64,000 nt of DNA from Lycocorax pyrrhopterus obiensis. Its lineage: Eukaryota > Chordata > Aves > Passeriformes > Paradisaeidae. Below the pieces are notes generated by a model. That model worked only from the letters and a program-made list of their open reading frames with translations. It ran no database searches and was not told the DNA's origin. Shown here one piece after another: positions 14,201 to 25,600 of this stretch. The DNA lies in assembly GCA_014706295.1 (NCBI GenBank), contig JACSVZ010000002.1, positions 133,737,200 to 133,801,199 on the forward strand, given 5' to 3'. The position numbers and the translations under genes were made by a program. Numbering within the stretch: position 1 is the first letter of the stretch; the number at the start of each line of letters is the position of its first letter.

Positions 14201-15977
14201 TAGACACCCGAAAGAGACCATTAATCCCAGCAATCAGAACCAGAGCAGTGGCAATGATCTCCAAGCAATGGAAACCCCTGCTCAATGAAACCTCTGGCTG
14301 CAGCTGGCCAGTAGCAGTACAACAATAAAACCACTGCACAAAAAGAGTAAAGGCAGATGTAAAAGTGACACCAACAGCAAAAGAACTTTAAGAGAGATTT
14401 ATGTATCTCATCATGGAGCAGCAGTAAACTGAAGTTTGAGAGGCCTTTTCACTTTGTTCTTTAGATATTTCTACAGAAAATAGATGAAGGAAAGCAAACC
14501 TCAAAAACAGAACTGAAAGCCAGAATTGTTTAATCCAGACATTGACTCTTACACCACTTGAACAATTTCTTTAAATAGAAAGTGCTAAATTTAATTCAGC
14601 TAAATTATGACAGCAACTGCTAAAAATATACTGATAAATGCACTGTTCTATGTGTTTAGTTTTCAGTAATATTACTCCTTATTATAATATTCCTATGGAA
14701 TTCTTTTTGTGCCATTATTTCTTCATACTGCCATCATAACAATGCTGTCCAAAAAAGCAAATAGAAATCTTCACTGGGTAGGAAAACACGTACTAGAAGA
14801 ATTTTTGTTCAACTCTGTGGACTCTAATTCACATGGAGACAATCCAGACGTATGTATCTAACACCTCAGGATATGTACTTTACATTACAAGTAATGCTTT
14901 GCCAAGCATCCAAAACTACAAAAAAGACTTTAATGAAGGACAGTATCAGTTTGCCTCTAGCATATCTCTAATTTGAGTATAACTTGGATTGTCTTGTGGG
15001 AATTCTGCTTGTTTGGATAAAATCTGAATTTGTTTTGCCTGCATAAAGATATTGCTTAAAGAAAAACTGCTGCATTACATAATATCAAACAGCTTAACGA
15101 CTACATCTAATTATATTAAAGACTAAACTACTGGAAGCAATGAAAACATTTCAAATTTGATTATAAACATGAAAGCAAATGGGAAGCAGCAAGTCTAACA
15201 TAGACTGTGCTATAAGTGCCCTTGAAATATCTATGTCCTTGCCATCCTTTCCAATAGCAAGCTATGTTTTGTAGGTCATACTCTAAACCATACTTGGGAA
15301 AAAGCTCCCTGGGTGAAGTTATTAGAATTGCCTCTAGCAATTGTTACTGCCTTTAACAGCAGCATTGCCCATTTCTGAAAAAAAAAAAGAGAAGAAAAAA
15401 GAATAACTGCAATTTGACTTTCTTTTCTTCCAAGCACAGGAAGGAAATGTTGAGTCAGTTTCCTGAAATCCAGCTTGAAATGTTCAGCTCTTCACAAGGG
15501 AGATTAGAAAATTAGTCTTTACAAAATGAAATCTGAATCTTAAAGGTTCAACATTTCAGATATGAAGATTAAACCAAACTATCAAGTGGATTGAATTTTT
15601 CATCAGACTAAGCATTGCACTTGCATGGTGGGAGATGCAGCCATCTTCAATTCAGTAGCTGTAGCAGTGTGGGCAGAAATACCTCAGGACATAATAGAGG
15701 ATGAAAGCCTGAAGGCTGACAGTACCTGACAGTTTAGAAGAGCCCTAATTCAAAGAGAAGTATAACTGAAAAAAAAAGAAAGCCAAAACCTATTTCTTTT
15801 CTTATTCTTTTTTATCTTCAATTCTCTTTTCTTAGAATTTATTCTGCCAACAAAACCTGGTTAATATGTGCTAATATGTGACTCATGTCTAGTAATAGCT
15901 GGAATTGGAGTTTGATACAGGATGATTTACCGTATGCTGACTTTCTTGGGATGTCCTTCAAAGGTAGTGAAAGATGG
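11209..15977. other. Unique AT-rich non-coding DNA
   Basis: No gene or recognisable repeat is visible. Short A-rich runs occur, for example near 12,881-12,892 and 15,380-15,392. Open frames here (up to 92 codons, minus, 11,741-12,019) have no recognisable product. I see no promoter-like or splice-bounded structure. Confidence 0.6.
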
Positions 15978-16042
15978 TGTCGTGGTTTGACTTGAACTGA
16001 CAGGCAGTTCTTCAGACCAATCACGCTTCTCTCAATTCTACA

Positions 16043-16049
16043 TATAAAA
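16043..16049 (+). promoter_or_regulatory. TATA box of the CpG-rich LTR-like element
   Basis: TATAAAA in the context CATATAAAAACCCCG. It sits just upstream of a GC- and CpG-rich stretch that would be the transcribed leader. Transcription would start near 16,070-16,080 by the usual spacing. Confidence 0.5.
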
Positions 16050-16052
16050 ACC

Positions 16053-16570
16053 CCGTGGAAGGCGGAATTTTAGAGAAGTTTTCTCCCCCGTTCCGGCTGA
16101 GTGCAGAACGGGAGAGGGAGAGGGGGAGGGGTGGGCCCCGTTGCCCGGCCCGTGGGGCTGGGGACGGGCGCCCCTGCCCCCTCTTGCCCCTTCTCTTAAC
16201 GCTGCAGCACGGACTCTAAACTGTAAAGGAAAAAAAGCGATTCCTTTGAGCCGCGAGTGGCGATAGCTAGCCACAGGGCTGAAGTCATCTGACGCAGTAT
16301 TCTGAGGAAGGGGGAGCCGGCGGAGCCTTCAGTGCAGCTAGCAAACTTCGCAACGAACAAAAGAAGACACCCTTTTCCTACATAGTGCACCCGGCAGCGC
16401 AAAAAGAGCAAGGGGAGGCTCTCTCTCCACCTTAGAGCCTGATAACACCCTACAACATGGCGGCTTTCAGAGCCAGAGAGAAAGAAAAACGGGCTCACGT
16501 GAGGCGAAGCTACAAGGGCGGCGCTGCGTGGTCCCGCGCGGAGCTTAAAAATCTCCTTTCCTCGCCGTGG
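16053..16570 (+). promoter_or_regulatory. CpG-rich island inside the LTR-like element
   Basis: By eye this holds about 35 CpG dinucleotides, while the rest of the window is strongly CpG-depleted. It includes a G-rich purine block at 16,108-16,133, an E-box CACGTG at 16,496-16,501 and a GC cluster at 16,518-16,542. Retained CpGs mean either a recent insertion or lack of germline methylation. It contains the leader and the small ORF at 16,457-16,582. Confidence 0.6.
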
Positions 16571-16582
16571 TATGAACTGTAA
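16457..16582 (+). CDS. Small 41-codon ORF, basic, unidentified
   Basis: The frame starts at ATG 16,457 and ends at TAA 16,580-16,582. The start context has A at -3 and G at +4, a strong Kozak match. It is the first ATG after the TATA box at 16,043: I find none in the intervening leader of about 410 bases. The predicted peptide is rich in Arg and Lys in its first half (MAAFRAREKEKRAHVRRSYK) and has no Cys and no hydrophobic segment. I do not recognise it. It could be a translated leader ORF, a 5' exon whose splice donor I cannot place, or chance. Length alone gives no support. Confidence 0.25.
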   Translation: MAAFRAREKEKRAHVRRSYKGGAAWSRAELKNLLSSPWYEL

Positions 16583-16968
16583 TATTGCAAACTGTTTGTC
16601 TCTTTAATCCATGTTAAAGTATGTGGGGGGATGAGCATTTTTTTCTTGAGTAGCTTGTAAAAAGTTATGTTCAAGCCAAAAAGAAAAAAATGATTCATTC
16701 TTAAACAAGTAGTAACCCCATGTGAGAGCCTGTGTCTTGCAGTTAAAAGAGCTGGGAGAGGGCTCATGGAAAAGTGATGTGTTACACCCTAGCAGAGATT
16801 GTTAATTCAAACCTGCAAAATGGTGACAGTGTGCAAAACCAGGCAAGGCAAAAGAGAAACCCCTTTTTCCCTTCCTAGAATTGTAATACTGATTAGGAGA
16901 GAGAAAGGTGGGGGAGAAAAAGAGTTCTGAAAGTTTGTTCTGTTGTAGCCTTTCCATCTAAGTCTGTT

Positions 16969-16974
16969 AATAAA
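16969..16974 (+). terminator. Polyadenylation signal AATAAA of the LTR-like element
   Basis: AATAAA followed within 60 bases by a T/G-rich stretch (TGTGCCTGCTTTGCTTGTTT), the usual downstream element. It supports the LTR reading, with R ending near 16,990. Confidence 0.5.
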
Positions 16975-17144
16975 TCTCTTATATTCTGTCAAGTAGTGTG
17001 CCTGCTTTGCTTGTTTCTTCTAATGCTTATCTCACAGAGAAAAAAAAAACATCAAAAGAGTAATGTATATAATTTAGCTTAAAAACCCACTACAGATGGC
17101 AACCCATTCGCGACCATAAGATGATGTATCAACTGATTCTAGAA

Positions 17145-17982
17145 CAGGAATATGCCTGAAGGTTGGGATGCCATCCAGAGGGACCTGGACAAGCTCAAGA
17201 ACTTGCCCATGGAACTTCATCAGGTCCAACAAAGCGTAGCACAGAGTGCTGCTCCTGGGTTGGAGCAACCTCCGGGATTGTTACAGACTGATGGGTGAAC
17301 AGACTGAGAGCAGCCCTACTGAGAAGGACTTGGGGGTGCTGGTGGGTGAGAGGCTGGACGTGGCCCAGCAACGTGCACTCGCAGCCCAGAAAGCCAAACG
17401 TGTCCTGGGTTGCATCCAAAGCAGCGTGGGCAGCAGGGCCGGGGAGGGCTTTCTGGCCCTCTGCTCTGGTGAGAGCTCACCTGGAGTGCTGCAACCAGGT
17501 CTGGGAGCCCCAGTACAGGACAGATCTGTTTGAATGGGTCCAAAGGAGAGCCATGAAGATTATCACTGGGCTGGAACACCTCTCCTGTGAGGAAAGGCTG
17601 AGAGAATTGGAGTTGTTCGTCTTGGACAAGGGAAGGGTCTGGTGGAACCTTATTGTGGCCTTTCAGTTCTTAAAGGGAGCCTAAGAAAGATGGGGATAGA
17701 CTTCTTAGCAAGACCTGCTGCAATAGGACAAGGCATAATGGTTTAGACTGAAGAAGGGTTGATTTAGATTAGCTATAAGGAAGAAGTGTGGGGGTTTTTT
17801 CTACAAGGTGGTAAAGCACTGGCACAAGTTGCCCAGAGATGTAGTAGAATATGAGAATATTCCAGGTCAGGTGAGTTGGGTCTCTGAGCAACCTGAATCT
17901 AGTTGAAGATGTCCCTGCTCATTGCAGGGGGGTTGGATTAAATGACCTTTAAATGCTCCTTCCAACACATTCTATGATTCTA
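17145..17982 (+). mobile_element. CR1 LINE, 5'-truncated, sense orientation
   Basis: This is the 3' part of a CR1 non-LTR retrotransposon, truncated at its 5' end. Translated pieces match the end of the reverse-transcriptase [33 protein letters not shown] and then, one frame over, WVQRRAMKI and EERLRELELFVL. The frame change near 17,500 and later stops make it dead. The 3' end has the family signature (CCTTCCAACACATTCTATGATTCTA), and CR1 has no poly-A tail. It shares diagnostic residues ([14 protein letters not shown]) with the copy at 19.45-20.89 kb, so the two are probably one subfamily. Confidence 0.93.
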
Positions 17983-19449
17983 GGTAGTGAAAACATAATA
18001 TAGAGCATGAAAATATTCTGCAGTGGAATTTGGGAAGAAAAGGCAACAAACATAAATCGAAAGGTAAATATTTCTTTTGTTATTTTTTTTCTCTTATGAC
18101 CATTCATTCCATATAATTTTTCTAGATTTTCTTTACTACTGGCATTCAGGGTCATGCAGATTTTATTAAAAGCACTTGCAGGCTGCACTGGTTCTGTTTA
18201 TTTCTGTATATTCTTCACGGGTGGACCCAATAGTTGTTCATTGATCAGTGTGGTCTGTGTACATCCCATAAATTTCCTTTGCTACATTTCTGTCGCAGCG
18301 GCCATTCCTTCCTGCACAAGTTAATAAGTTTTGTGAGAAGAAACTCCTGGCTTGCTTGTTTCTCTGAAGTTACTTGCATGGTATTATCATACAGCATAAA
18401 GGGCATCTGAGGCTAAGCTCAGGCTGGGCAGCAATGGGGGCTCTTTCTTCTCCAGGCTCTTGAGCCTGAGCACAGATTTGTGCCCAGGCAGTACAACACT
18501 AACCAAGCAGGAATTCAAGTTCCACTGTGTGCCTGTGCTCAAAGAACTGTAGAGACAACATCTGCTTAGATGGCTGAGTGTACTCTGATCTATATGGCTT
18601 GTATGCTAGGCTGCACCTTTAAAAAGTTTATATTTATCTTTGTAATTTGCTCTCATTATTTGTAATATGAAAGGACAAATGAAGAAGTATAACTATTCTG
18701 ACAGATAGCTATTTTGGCAGTGAATAATTTGCTATATCAAGTGATCTAAACATTGATTTTATTTGACAGCAGTCATCGTCAGCTATTTCAGAGATAAACC
18801 TCTAGAATGATGTGTGCAGGGGCAATTATCTTCTTTGTACTAGGAAAGTAATTTTTTCATGGGTTTAAGGATATTCTCTGTGTAGGTGAGTTTGGACAGT
18901 GGGCATAACATTACAGTCACTCTGATATCTGAATGCATCTGAGAACAGGTGTCACAATTATTTAGTTAAGATATTGATTTATTCCTTTAAAAATTGTATC
19001 AAAGCCTTTTCCTTTTGTTCTGTGACAGTGAGTTTCACAGGTTAATTGTGCACATATGAATATGTTGATATGTGCAGTATTTACATACACTAATAAATAT
19101 GTTGCCTTCGTATATTCCTTTGTTTCTATATCATAAAGGATAAATAGCACTTTTCAATTAGCACTGTTCGTAGGATTAAGTGAATGTGGGGGTTTTACAC
19201 TTTATTTTGCTTTCTTCAGTACTACTTCCTTTGCTGTCCAAACAACTGCCAAGTAGGTGAATTAACACAAAATTTAATGACAAATTTTAATTCTGTGTAT
19301 AACATCCTAAGAAACCAATTCAATACAAATCAGAGCTGTTTAAAAGCTGATATGTCAATGTATTCATTCAATTTCATGCTCCTAGTACAGCATCCACTCC
19401 TGGGGAACTGTTTCTAACTTCCATTGTTTAGGTGAAATCTTAATCACCA
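17983..19449. other. Unique DNA between two CR1 copies
   Basis: AT-rich sequence with a slightly GC-richer patch at 18,400-18,560. No gene, repeat or exon structure is recognisable. Confidence 0.6.
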
Positions 19450-19667
19450 ATTATCCCAGGTGACTGGAAAAAGGGAAACATTGAACCCATCTTAAAAAGG
19501 TTAGAAGGGAGGACCCTGGGAACTACTGACCTGTCAGCCGCACCTGTGCCTGGAAGGTCATGGAAAAGATCCTCCTAGCAGCTCTGCTAAGGTACACAGA
19601 GAACAGGAAGGTGATTTGAGACAGCCAGCATGGCTTCACCAAGGGCAAGTCTTGCCTGACCAATCCA

Positions 19668-20075
19668 GTGACCTTCTATGATGGAGTGACTGCATCAGTG
19701 GACAAGAGAAGGGCCACAGATGTCATTTATCTGGACTTCTGCAAAGCCTTTGACAAAATCCCCTGCAACACCCTGCTCTTTAAAGAGGAGAAAGAGGGAT
19801 TTAATGGGTCGACTGCTAGATGGATAAGGAGTTGGTTGGACAGTCATATCCAGAGGGTAGTGGTCAACAGCTCAGAGTCCCAATGGATACCAATAACAAA
19901 TGGTGTTGCTCAGGGGTCAGAACTGCAACCAGTGCTATTTAATATCTCTATTAATGACACAGACAAAGGGATTGAGTACATCCCCAGCAAATTTGCAGAA
20001 GACACCAAGCTGACACACCTGTGGGTGACAAAACTGAAGGATGGGATCTGTCCAGAGAGACCCGGACAAGATTGA
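19668..20075 (+). pseudogene. CR1 reverse-transcriptase fragment (ORF2 remnant)
   Basis: A 135-codon open piece of the CR1 ORF2 reverse transcriptase, the enzyme that copies LINE RNA into DNA at the nick made by the element's endonuclease. Domain A is visible at residues 18-29 ([12 protein letters not shown], with catalytic Asp23). Domain B follows at residues 80-84 (VAQGS, normally VPQGS). Domain C at residues 109-112 reads FAED where the family has FADD, so a metal-binding aspartate is replaced by glutamate. The open frame ends at a TGA made by a one-base loss in the segment encoding the conserved Glu-Lys-Trp region. A full ORF2 is many times longer, so this is a fragment with at least two disabling changes. 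The start is simply the first in-frame ATG. Confidence 0.93.
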
Positions 20076-20864
20076 GAAGTGGCCCATGGGAATCTCATGA
20101 GGTTTAATAATAAGTGCTGGTGTTGGATTTGAGTTGGGGCTATGGCGTCAATCCAGGGTGAGGGATGAACAGATCAAGAGCAGCCCTGCTGAGAAAGATT
20201 GGGGGTGCTGGTGGGTGAGAGGCTGGACATCTCCCAGCGATGTGAACTTGCAACCCAGAAAGCCAAACGTGTCCTGGGCTGCATCAAAAGCAAATTTGGC
20301 AGCAGGTCAAGGGAGGGGATTCTGCTCCTCTACTCTGTTCTCCCACCTGGAGACCCCACTTGCAGTGCTTCATCCACGTCTGGGGTCCCCAGCACAGGAA
20401 GCACATTGACCTGTTGGAGTGAGTCCAGAGAAGGGACACCAAGCTGATTAGAGAGATGAAGCACCTCTCCTATGAGGAAAGGGTGAGAGAATTGGAATTT
20501 TTTAGCCTGGAAAAGAAGGCTTTGGGGTGACCTAATTGAGGCCTTCCAGTATCTGAGGGGAACTTGCGAGGTAGATGGAGAGAGACTTTTTACAATGGTC
20601 TGTAGTGACAGGATAAGTGGGGATGGCTTCAAACTGAAAGAGAGTAGGTTTAGATTAGATATTAGGAAGAAATTTTTTATTGTGAGGGTGGTGAGGAACT
20701 GGAACATGTTGGTGGATCAGAGAAGTTGTGTATGCCCCATCCCTGAAAGTGTCCAAGTCCAGGTTGGATGGACCTCTAAGGAACCTGGTCTAGTGAGTAG
20801 CGTCTCTGCCCACGGCAAGGGGTTTGGAACTAGATGACCTTTAGAGTCCCTTCCAACCAAAGAC

Positions 20865-20894
20865 ATTCTATGATTCTGTGATTCTATGATTCTA
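20865..20894 (+). repeat. CR1 3' terminal short repeats
   Basis: Four tandem ATTCTATG/ATTCTGTG-type octamers mark the 3' end of the CR1 copy. CR1 uses such a terminal motif, rather than poly-A, for priming. Confidence 0.85.
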
Positions 20895-22252
20895 GTAACC
20901 ACCAAAAATATAAAAACAGACTGTTTCCAAAACAGTGCAAAACCTTCTGATTTTCATGTTAAGTAACTAAACTGTATGTGATATTCTTTCAACTATTATC
21001 GATACTGCAAAAATATAAAAGCAAGCTGTTTCCAAAACAGAGCAAGGATTTCTGCCTCCAGTAAGGACTCTCCACCTGTTCGTAGCATGAAATAAGTCTG
21101 AAAATAATTGATTAACCAATGTGATATAAATTGGGACTGAATCAAACAGAATAATTCTGTAAGAAATGTGTGTGTGCGTCCAGAAGTAAGTAATTACAGA
21201 AATGCAATTGAACAACCTCCTGAACCAGTCAGAATTTTGCAGCATATCTTCAATTTGTTTTACTTTTTCTACTATTGTATTTCAAAGTAAAAGATGACAG
21301 GTTGTTATCTCAAATTCTCTCAAATAAGCCTCTAAGTTGGGATACGCTGGTTTCTCCCAACAGGAATCCATTTGGTCTAATTGATCTATGACTCAGTGAA
21401 CTTCACATTGACACTGGAAATACAAAATATTCATGACCTGGTGTATAAGAATAGCAAGAGGAGATACAGAATGGTGTTCACAAATCAATTGGACAAGTAA
21501 TAATATAATGTTGTTTTTCTCTCTCTTCTTGATGTTTATTCCTGATGAGTATTCTGTTAAACCCTAGTGGCTTGCTAAGGAAACTTTGAAATAAAACAAC
21601 AAATATCAACCACTAAAATAAGGTGAACAAAAATGGCAAGCAGTTTAAGTGCATTTCATTTTTTTCTTAAATATTTGTGTCAAAGCAAAATGACTTAGTG
21701 CTTATGCAAAATTTAGCTTCAGCATATAGTGTGAAAATTATTATTCCTGTTTATTTCTCCTAAAACTGAAAGCAGTATTTACGTTACAGGATGTGATTAC
21801 TTTAACAAATACATTCTCTATCTAAATGGAAAGATCCATCCTTTTTTTCACAAAACAGATGCATAGAAATTGTCCTCAAAAAGATTTAATATTTTATGTT
21901 TTCTCATTTTTGTTTTACTTTCCACAGTCAGTGTAGGAAATACTGCACAGTTGTACATACCTAATTTAAGCTCCGGCCTTCCAGTTATGTTAAAAAAAAA
22001 ATGAAGAGTTCAATCATTTTGTCATAGTATCTGCATTAAGGAGTGCATTTAACTCTCTGGTTTAGACATCTGGAGGATGTTCTTTAAGTACTTAATTAAA
22101 GATACCGTATTGCAATTTTTTTATTTAGGAAAGGAAGATGAATAAATTAGCCACAAGACAAAAAAAACCCTGGAAGGTAAGGGCCTCTTTATCTCATAAT
22201 TAAATGTTTTCACATTTCTGAACAAGTGAGTTCAGTAAAGGGATTGTAATGT
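20895..22252. other. Unique AT-rich DNA
   Basis: No gene or repeat is recognisable. Open frames up to 92 codons (minus, 20,967-21,245) are of chance length. Confidence 0.6.
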
Positions 22253-22632
22253 ATCACAGAATCATAGAATAGTCGGGGTTTGAAGGGACCAATCAGTCAT
22301 CCAGTCCAACCCCCCTGCCAAGGTGGGTCACCTAGAGCAGGTGACACAGGAATGTGTCCAGGTGGGTTTGGAATGTCTTCAGAGAGGGAGACTCCACCAC
22401 CACCCTGAGCAGCCTGTTCCAGTGCTCTGCCACCCACAATGTAAATCTTTTTCATGTTGAGGTGAAACTTCTTGTGTTTTAGTTTACAGCCATTGCTCTG
22501 TGTCCTGTCACTGGGCACCAAGATCAGAGTCTGGCACCACCCTCTTGGCACCCATCTTTGATATATTTATGTGCATTAATGATATCTTCCCTCACTCTTC
22601 TCTTCTCGAGACTAAGCCGGCCCAACAAGACT
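22253..22632 (-). mobile_element. CR1 LINE 3' end, reverse orientation
   Basis: The sequence opens with the reverse complement of the CR1 3' end (ATCACAGAATCATAGAAT) and runs back into the C-terminal end of ORF2. On the minus strand the translation includes SDRTQSNGCKLKHKKFHLNM, a typical CR1 C-terminal segment; the frame changes before the end of the element. The GNG/KLKH wording differs from the copies at 17-21 kb, so this belongs to another CR1 subfamily. The 5' end is truncated near 22,632. Confidence 0.93.
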
Positions 22633-25600
22633 TGCTTTTGAATTCAGTTTTAATTGAATTATAACTTTGAATTGGCAGGAAATTCATATCTGGTAAGAAT
22701 TATACAAAGGAAGAGGTAAGATCTAACTGTTAACTTTTAATTAATTTCCTCATTTAAGATCAGCCTAGATTTAAGAGAAATGTGATTATTCAAAAGTCAA
22801 GGCATATATAAACTTCCTGATACTTTAATTTTGGAAGAGAGCTCCACACAGACTCCTTTAATGAGATGCTTTGTAATTTATGGTCTATTTCCTACTTCAG
22901 TGATAATTTCTGATAACTTCGAACAAAGTTTTGGATAAGTCTGGGTTAGCTTTATTTTGTGAAATTGGCTTAACTACGGCGCATAGAGAGGCTGCAGCAA
23001 CGTTGTGCTGCTCCAGAATCCTGGGAAATTCTGAGATGCTCTGAGAAAGGGTCTGTGAACAACTGGTGACTATTCATTGCATTCTTACAGGTATACATCT
23101 AAGAAAGGCTCCCAGAGACGCACTGAAGCAAAGCCAGAGGAAGAATACACAATTCATGTCTTTGACTTGTGTCTTTTGGGGAGCTCCCTGGTTCTCAGAT
23201 CTTGCCTCTCACAGCCCTGTGCAAGAACCTCTAGTGCCAAAGCTTTGAGGGGTTTGCAGGGCCGTGCAGCCATGTGGACATGACAGACGTGTGGGGAAAG
23301 ACTGCCTTACAAGCACTTGCTGGGGAGCTGCAGAGATGGGTGGGATATCTGAGGGTTCCCAATGCCATGCCATGGGTCCAAGGCAGTTCATCTTCCTTAG
23401 TTGCTCACAGGCTGGGCATGTGTGGAAAGCCCCATTGTGGGGTACTTGCTAGTGGGTCAGTGCCTTCTGAAGGACTAATGCTCTACACAACATGGAGAAA
23501 GTAAAGCTTGCTTTGGGCTCATGCTTCCTTGCCATGGGATGCACTGCACCAACTCAGTCAACAAGAACAGTAACGGCAATGGCCAGACCAGCTACAGTGG
23601 TATCGGCCTTCAGTTGCTGCAGTCGGCCTCGGATGCAGGATGGAGAAGCCATCTGCTAATGCAAGTCTTGTTGGAAGCAAAGTTTGAATGCACTTCTATG
23701 GTGGCATCACAATACCTGTCCCATCATGACCTCTCGTGCTTCCTAGTAAATCTCTGTAAAAAGAGCTACAGCCTACAGTAAGTTATGTTAGGAGACAAGA
23801 CAGATGCTCTAAGGAACAGCTATTTGCCACTAGTTTATGCTGACACCAAATACTGGCGTATTTTAAGTGCAGAGACAGCTCACACTGCTTTAGCTCCTAC
23901 TTCTCTGACTATGCTGGAGAAAAAAACCGGACCATCCAGAGACAACTTTCTGCAATGCACTAAATACCGATTTTTGAAGTGTATCTGGGAGCATGAAAAA
24001 AAAGGTTTACTTCATTTACTGTGAAACCTGTGTTTCAAGTCACAAACCTTTTGGGTTGCATTAGCAAGACCACACTGAACAGGGGTATTGTAAATACCTG
24101 CCCCTGGAAGACTGGAACTAGTGGCAGAGAAGAAAGATCTATCCTCTTCTCACTAGCAGGAGACACCCTGATATATAAAATAATAAAATAGGCAAAATAG
24201 AGACAGTGCACCTCAGGAAAAAAAACATTTACATTCATAAATGAGGAAATTCACCAACTCTATGTGAACCAAAATAATCAATATCATAGGTGGCTTGTTC
24301 CAGGGGCCTGGACAGATTGAGCATGAAATGAATCAGTTATCAAGTACACTGAAACTGAAATGAGTCAGTGTTAAATAATGCTCTAATTCCTCTTGGCTTG
24401 TTTCAGTGACAAATTCCATCTAAAACAGTTAAATGATTACAAGCTTTGAAATTAAATTTCAGGATGAATAATTAAACAGCAATCTCCGATGTCTGTGAGA
24501 AATCGCACTCGCTGCTCTTGAAACACTTAGAGTAATAGACAGAGGAGTAGACTGGTAACACACTTCTGATTAAATTTAGTCTGCATAGAATGGCTTCTCA
24601 TATATTTCAGTCAACAGTACACTGAAGTAATTTGTATGTTTTACATAATTTGGTTTCACATTAGCAAACAATAAGATAAAAAGTCTCCAAAATACATTTA
24701 CATGTGAAAATTAGGTAAATTTGGCTACTTCCCTGGGAAATAGCCAAAAATATAATAATTTAAAACTGAAATGTATCTTTGGTGAGGTACTTAGTCTGGA
24801 GCTTTTTCCTCGATGAACAAGTTGAAAACCTTGTTAGAAAGAAATGTTTGTGTGTTTGATTTATATACAGAAGTTGTTTCAGCTTAGAGAACCTTTCTTT
24901 TCCTCATGACAAAACTCAAATCATCTACATATGGAAGTTTAAATAAAAACAGAAGAAAGGTGTAAATCAAGAGTTACCTTTCCACCTGTTCCCCTTTAAT
25001 TCACGCCTGTCAGCTGTGATATGAGAGAATCAGTTTCAAATTCTTCTTTAGTAGATTCAGTCCAGGTATTAGAATGTGGTGTTTCTTGGACAATGACTTC
25101 TTACTTTACAGAGGGGTCTCCTCTGTTTCTACCAACAAAGATCCTTGTAGTTGTAAATATTCCCAGAGCCTGAGAGACTTTTGATCTTGGAGGCAGGAAG
25201 CTCATATTCTTGCCCATGTCAAAAAAAAAAAAAAAAAATGCTGGAAAGTGCTTTACCTTGCTCTAAAGAAGAGAGGACTTATCTATAACAGAAAAATTAT
25301 CGAGCACTGCAGGCACTTTTGCAGGTCAACTAAATAGGTATTTTTGTGATATCAGTAGAATTTTGGCATGGTTATGGAAAAGGAATTTCAGCCAAAGAGT
25401 ATAAATTTTAACCTCTTGAAGGAAACTGGGCATCAAAACAAACCATAAGTAAATTTTAAAAATTATGATTTTATAAAAGTTAGTAATTGATGATTAATGC
25501 CAAGAATTTGTTTTCCTTGTGTATAAATACTTCATTTCATCTTTGGAAAACAGCATTATCAAAACACATTATTTGTAAAACATGGATTCTCACTCGCTAG

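Larger units (their letters stand above)
15978..17036 (+). mobile_element. Probable LTR of an endogenous retrovirus (long, CpG-rich)
   Basis: The element starts TGTCGTGGTTTGAC, a start typical of avian LTRs, and ends CTCACA, so the ends are TG...CA. It has a TATA box at 16,043-16,049 and AATAAA at 16,969-16,974, followed by a T-rich segment as expected for the end of R and U5. No gag, pol or primer-binding site follows, which fits a solo LTR. Two points are odd: the TATA box lies only about 65 bases from the 5' end, and the TATA-to-AATAAA distance is about 920 bases, far longer than in the other LTRs here. No target-site duplication is evident. An alternative is a CpG-island promoter with a chance TG...CA boundary. 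The family is not identified. Confidence 0.55.
19450..20894 (+). mobile_element. CR1 LINE, 5'-truncated, with RT remnant
   Basis: The longest CR1 copy in the window, covering the central and C-terminal reverse-transcriptase domains and the 3' untranslated end. It begins abruptly in a segment encoding the region upstream of RT domain A and ends in the repeated ATTCTATGATTCTGTG tail at 20,865-20,894. The reading frame is broken several times: a stop near 19,617, a frameshift near 20,070, and frame changes between the blocks at 20,199-20,447 and 20,595-20,837. It is a fossil unable to move. The flanks show no clear target-site duplication, as is usual for CR1. Confidence 0.95.

Noticed and set aside
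16196..16498. 100-codon minus-strand ORF in the CpG island
   Set aside because: It lies antisense to the TATA-AATAAA unit, and GC-rich DNA lowers stop frequency on both strands. No recognisable product.
20330..20707. 125-codon minus-strand ORF
   Set aside because: Antisense shadow of the CR1 copy.
25221..25238. A18 run as the poly-A tail of a processed pseudogene
   Set aside because: The sequence on either side shows no open or decayed coding frame and no target-site duplication around the run.
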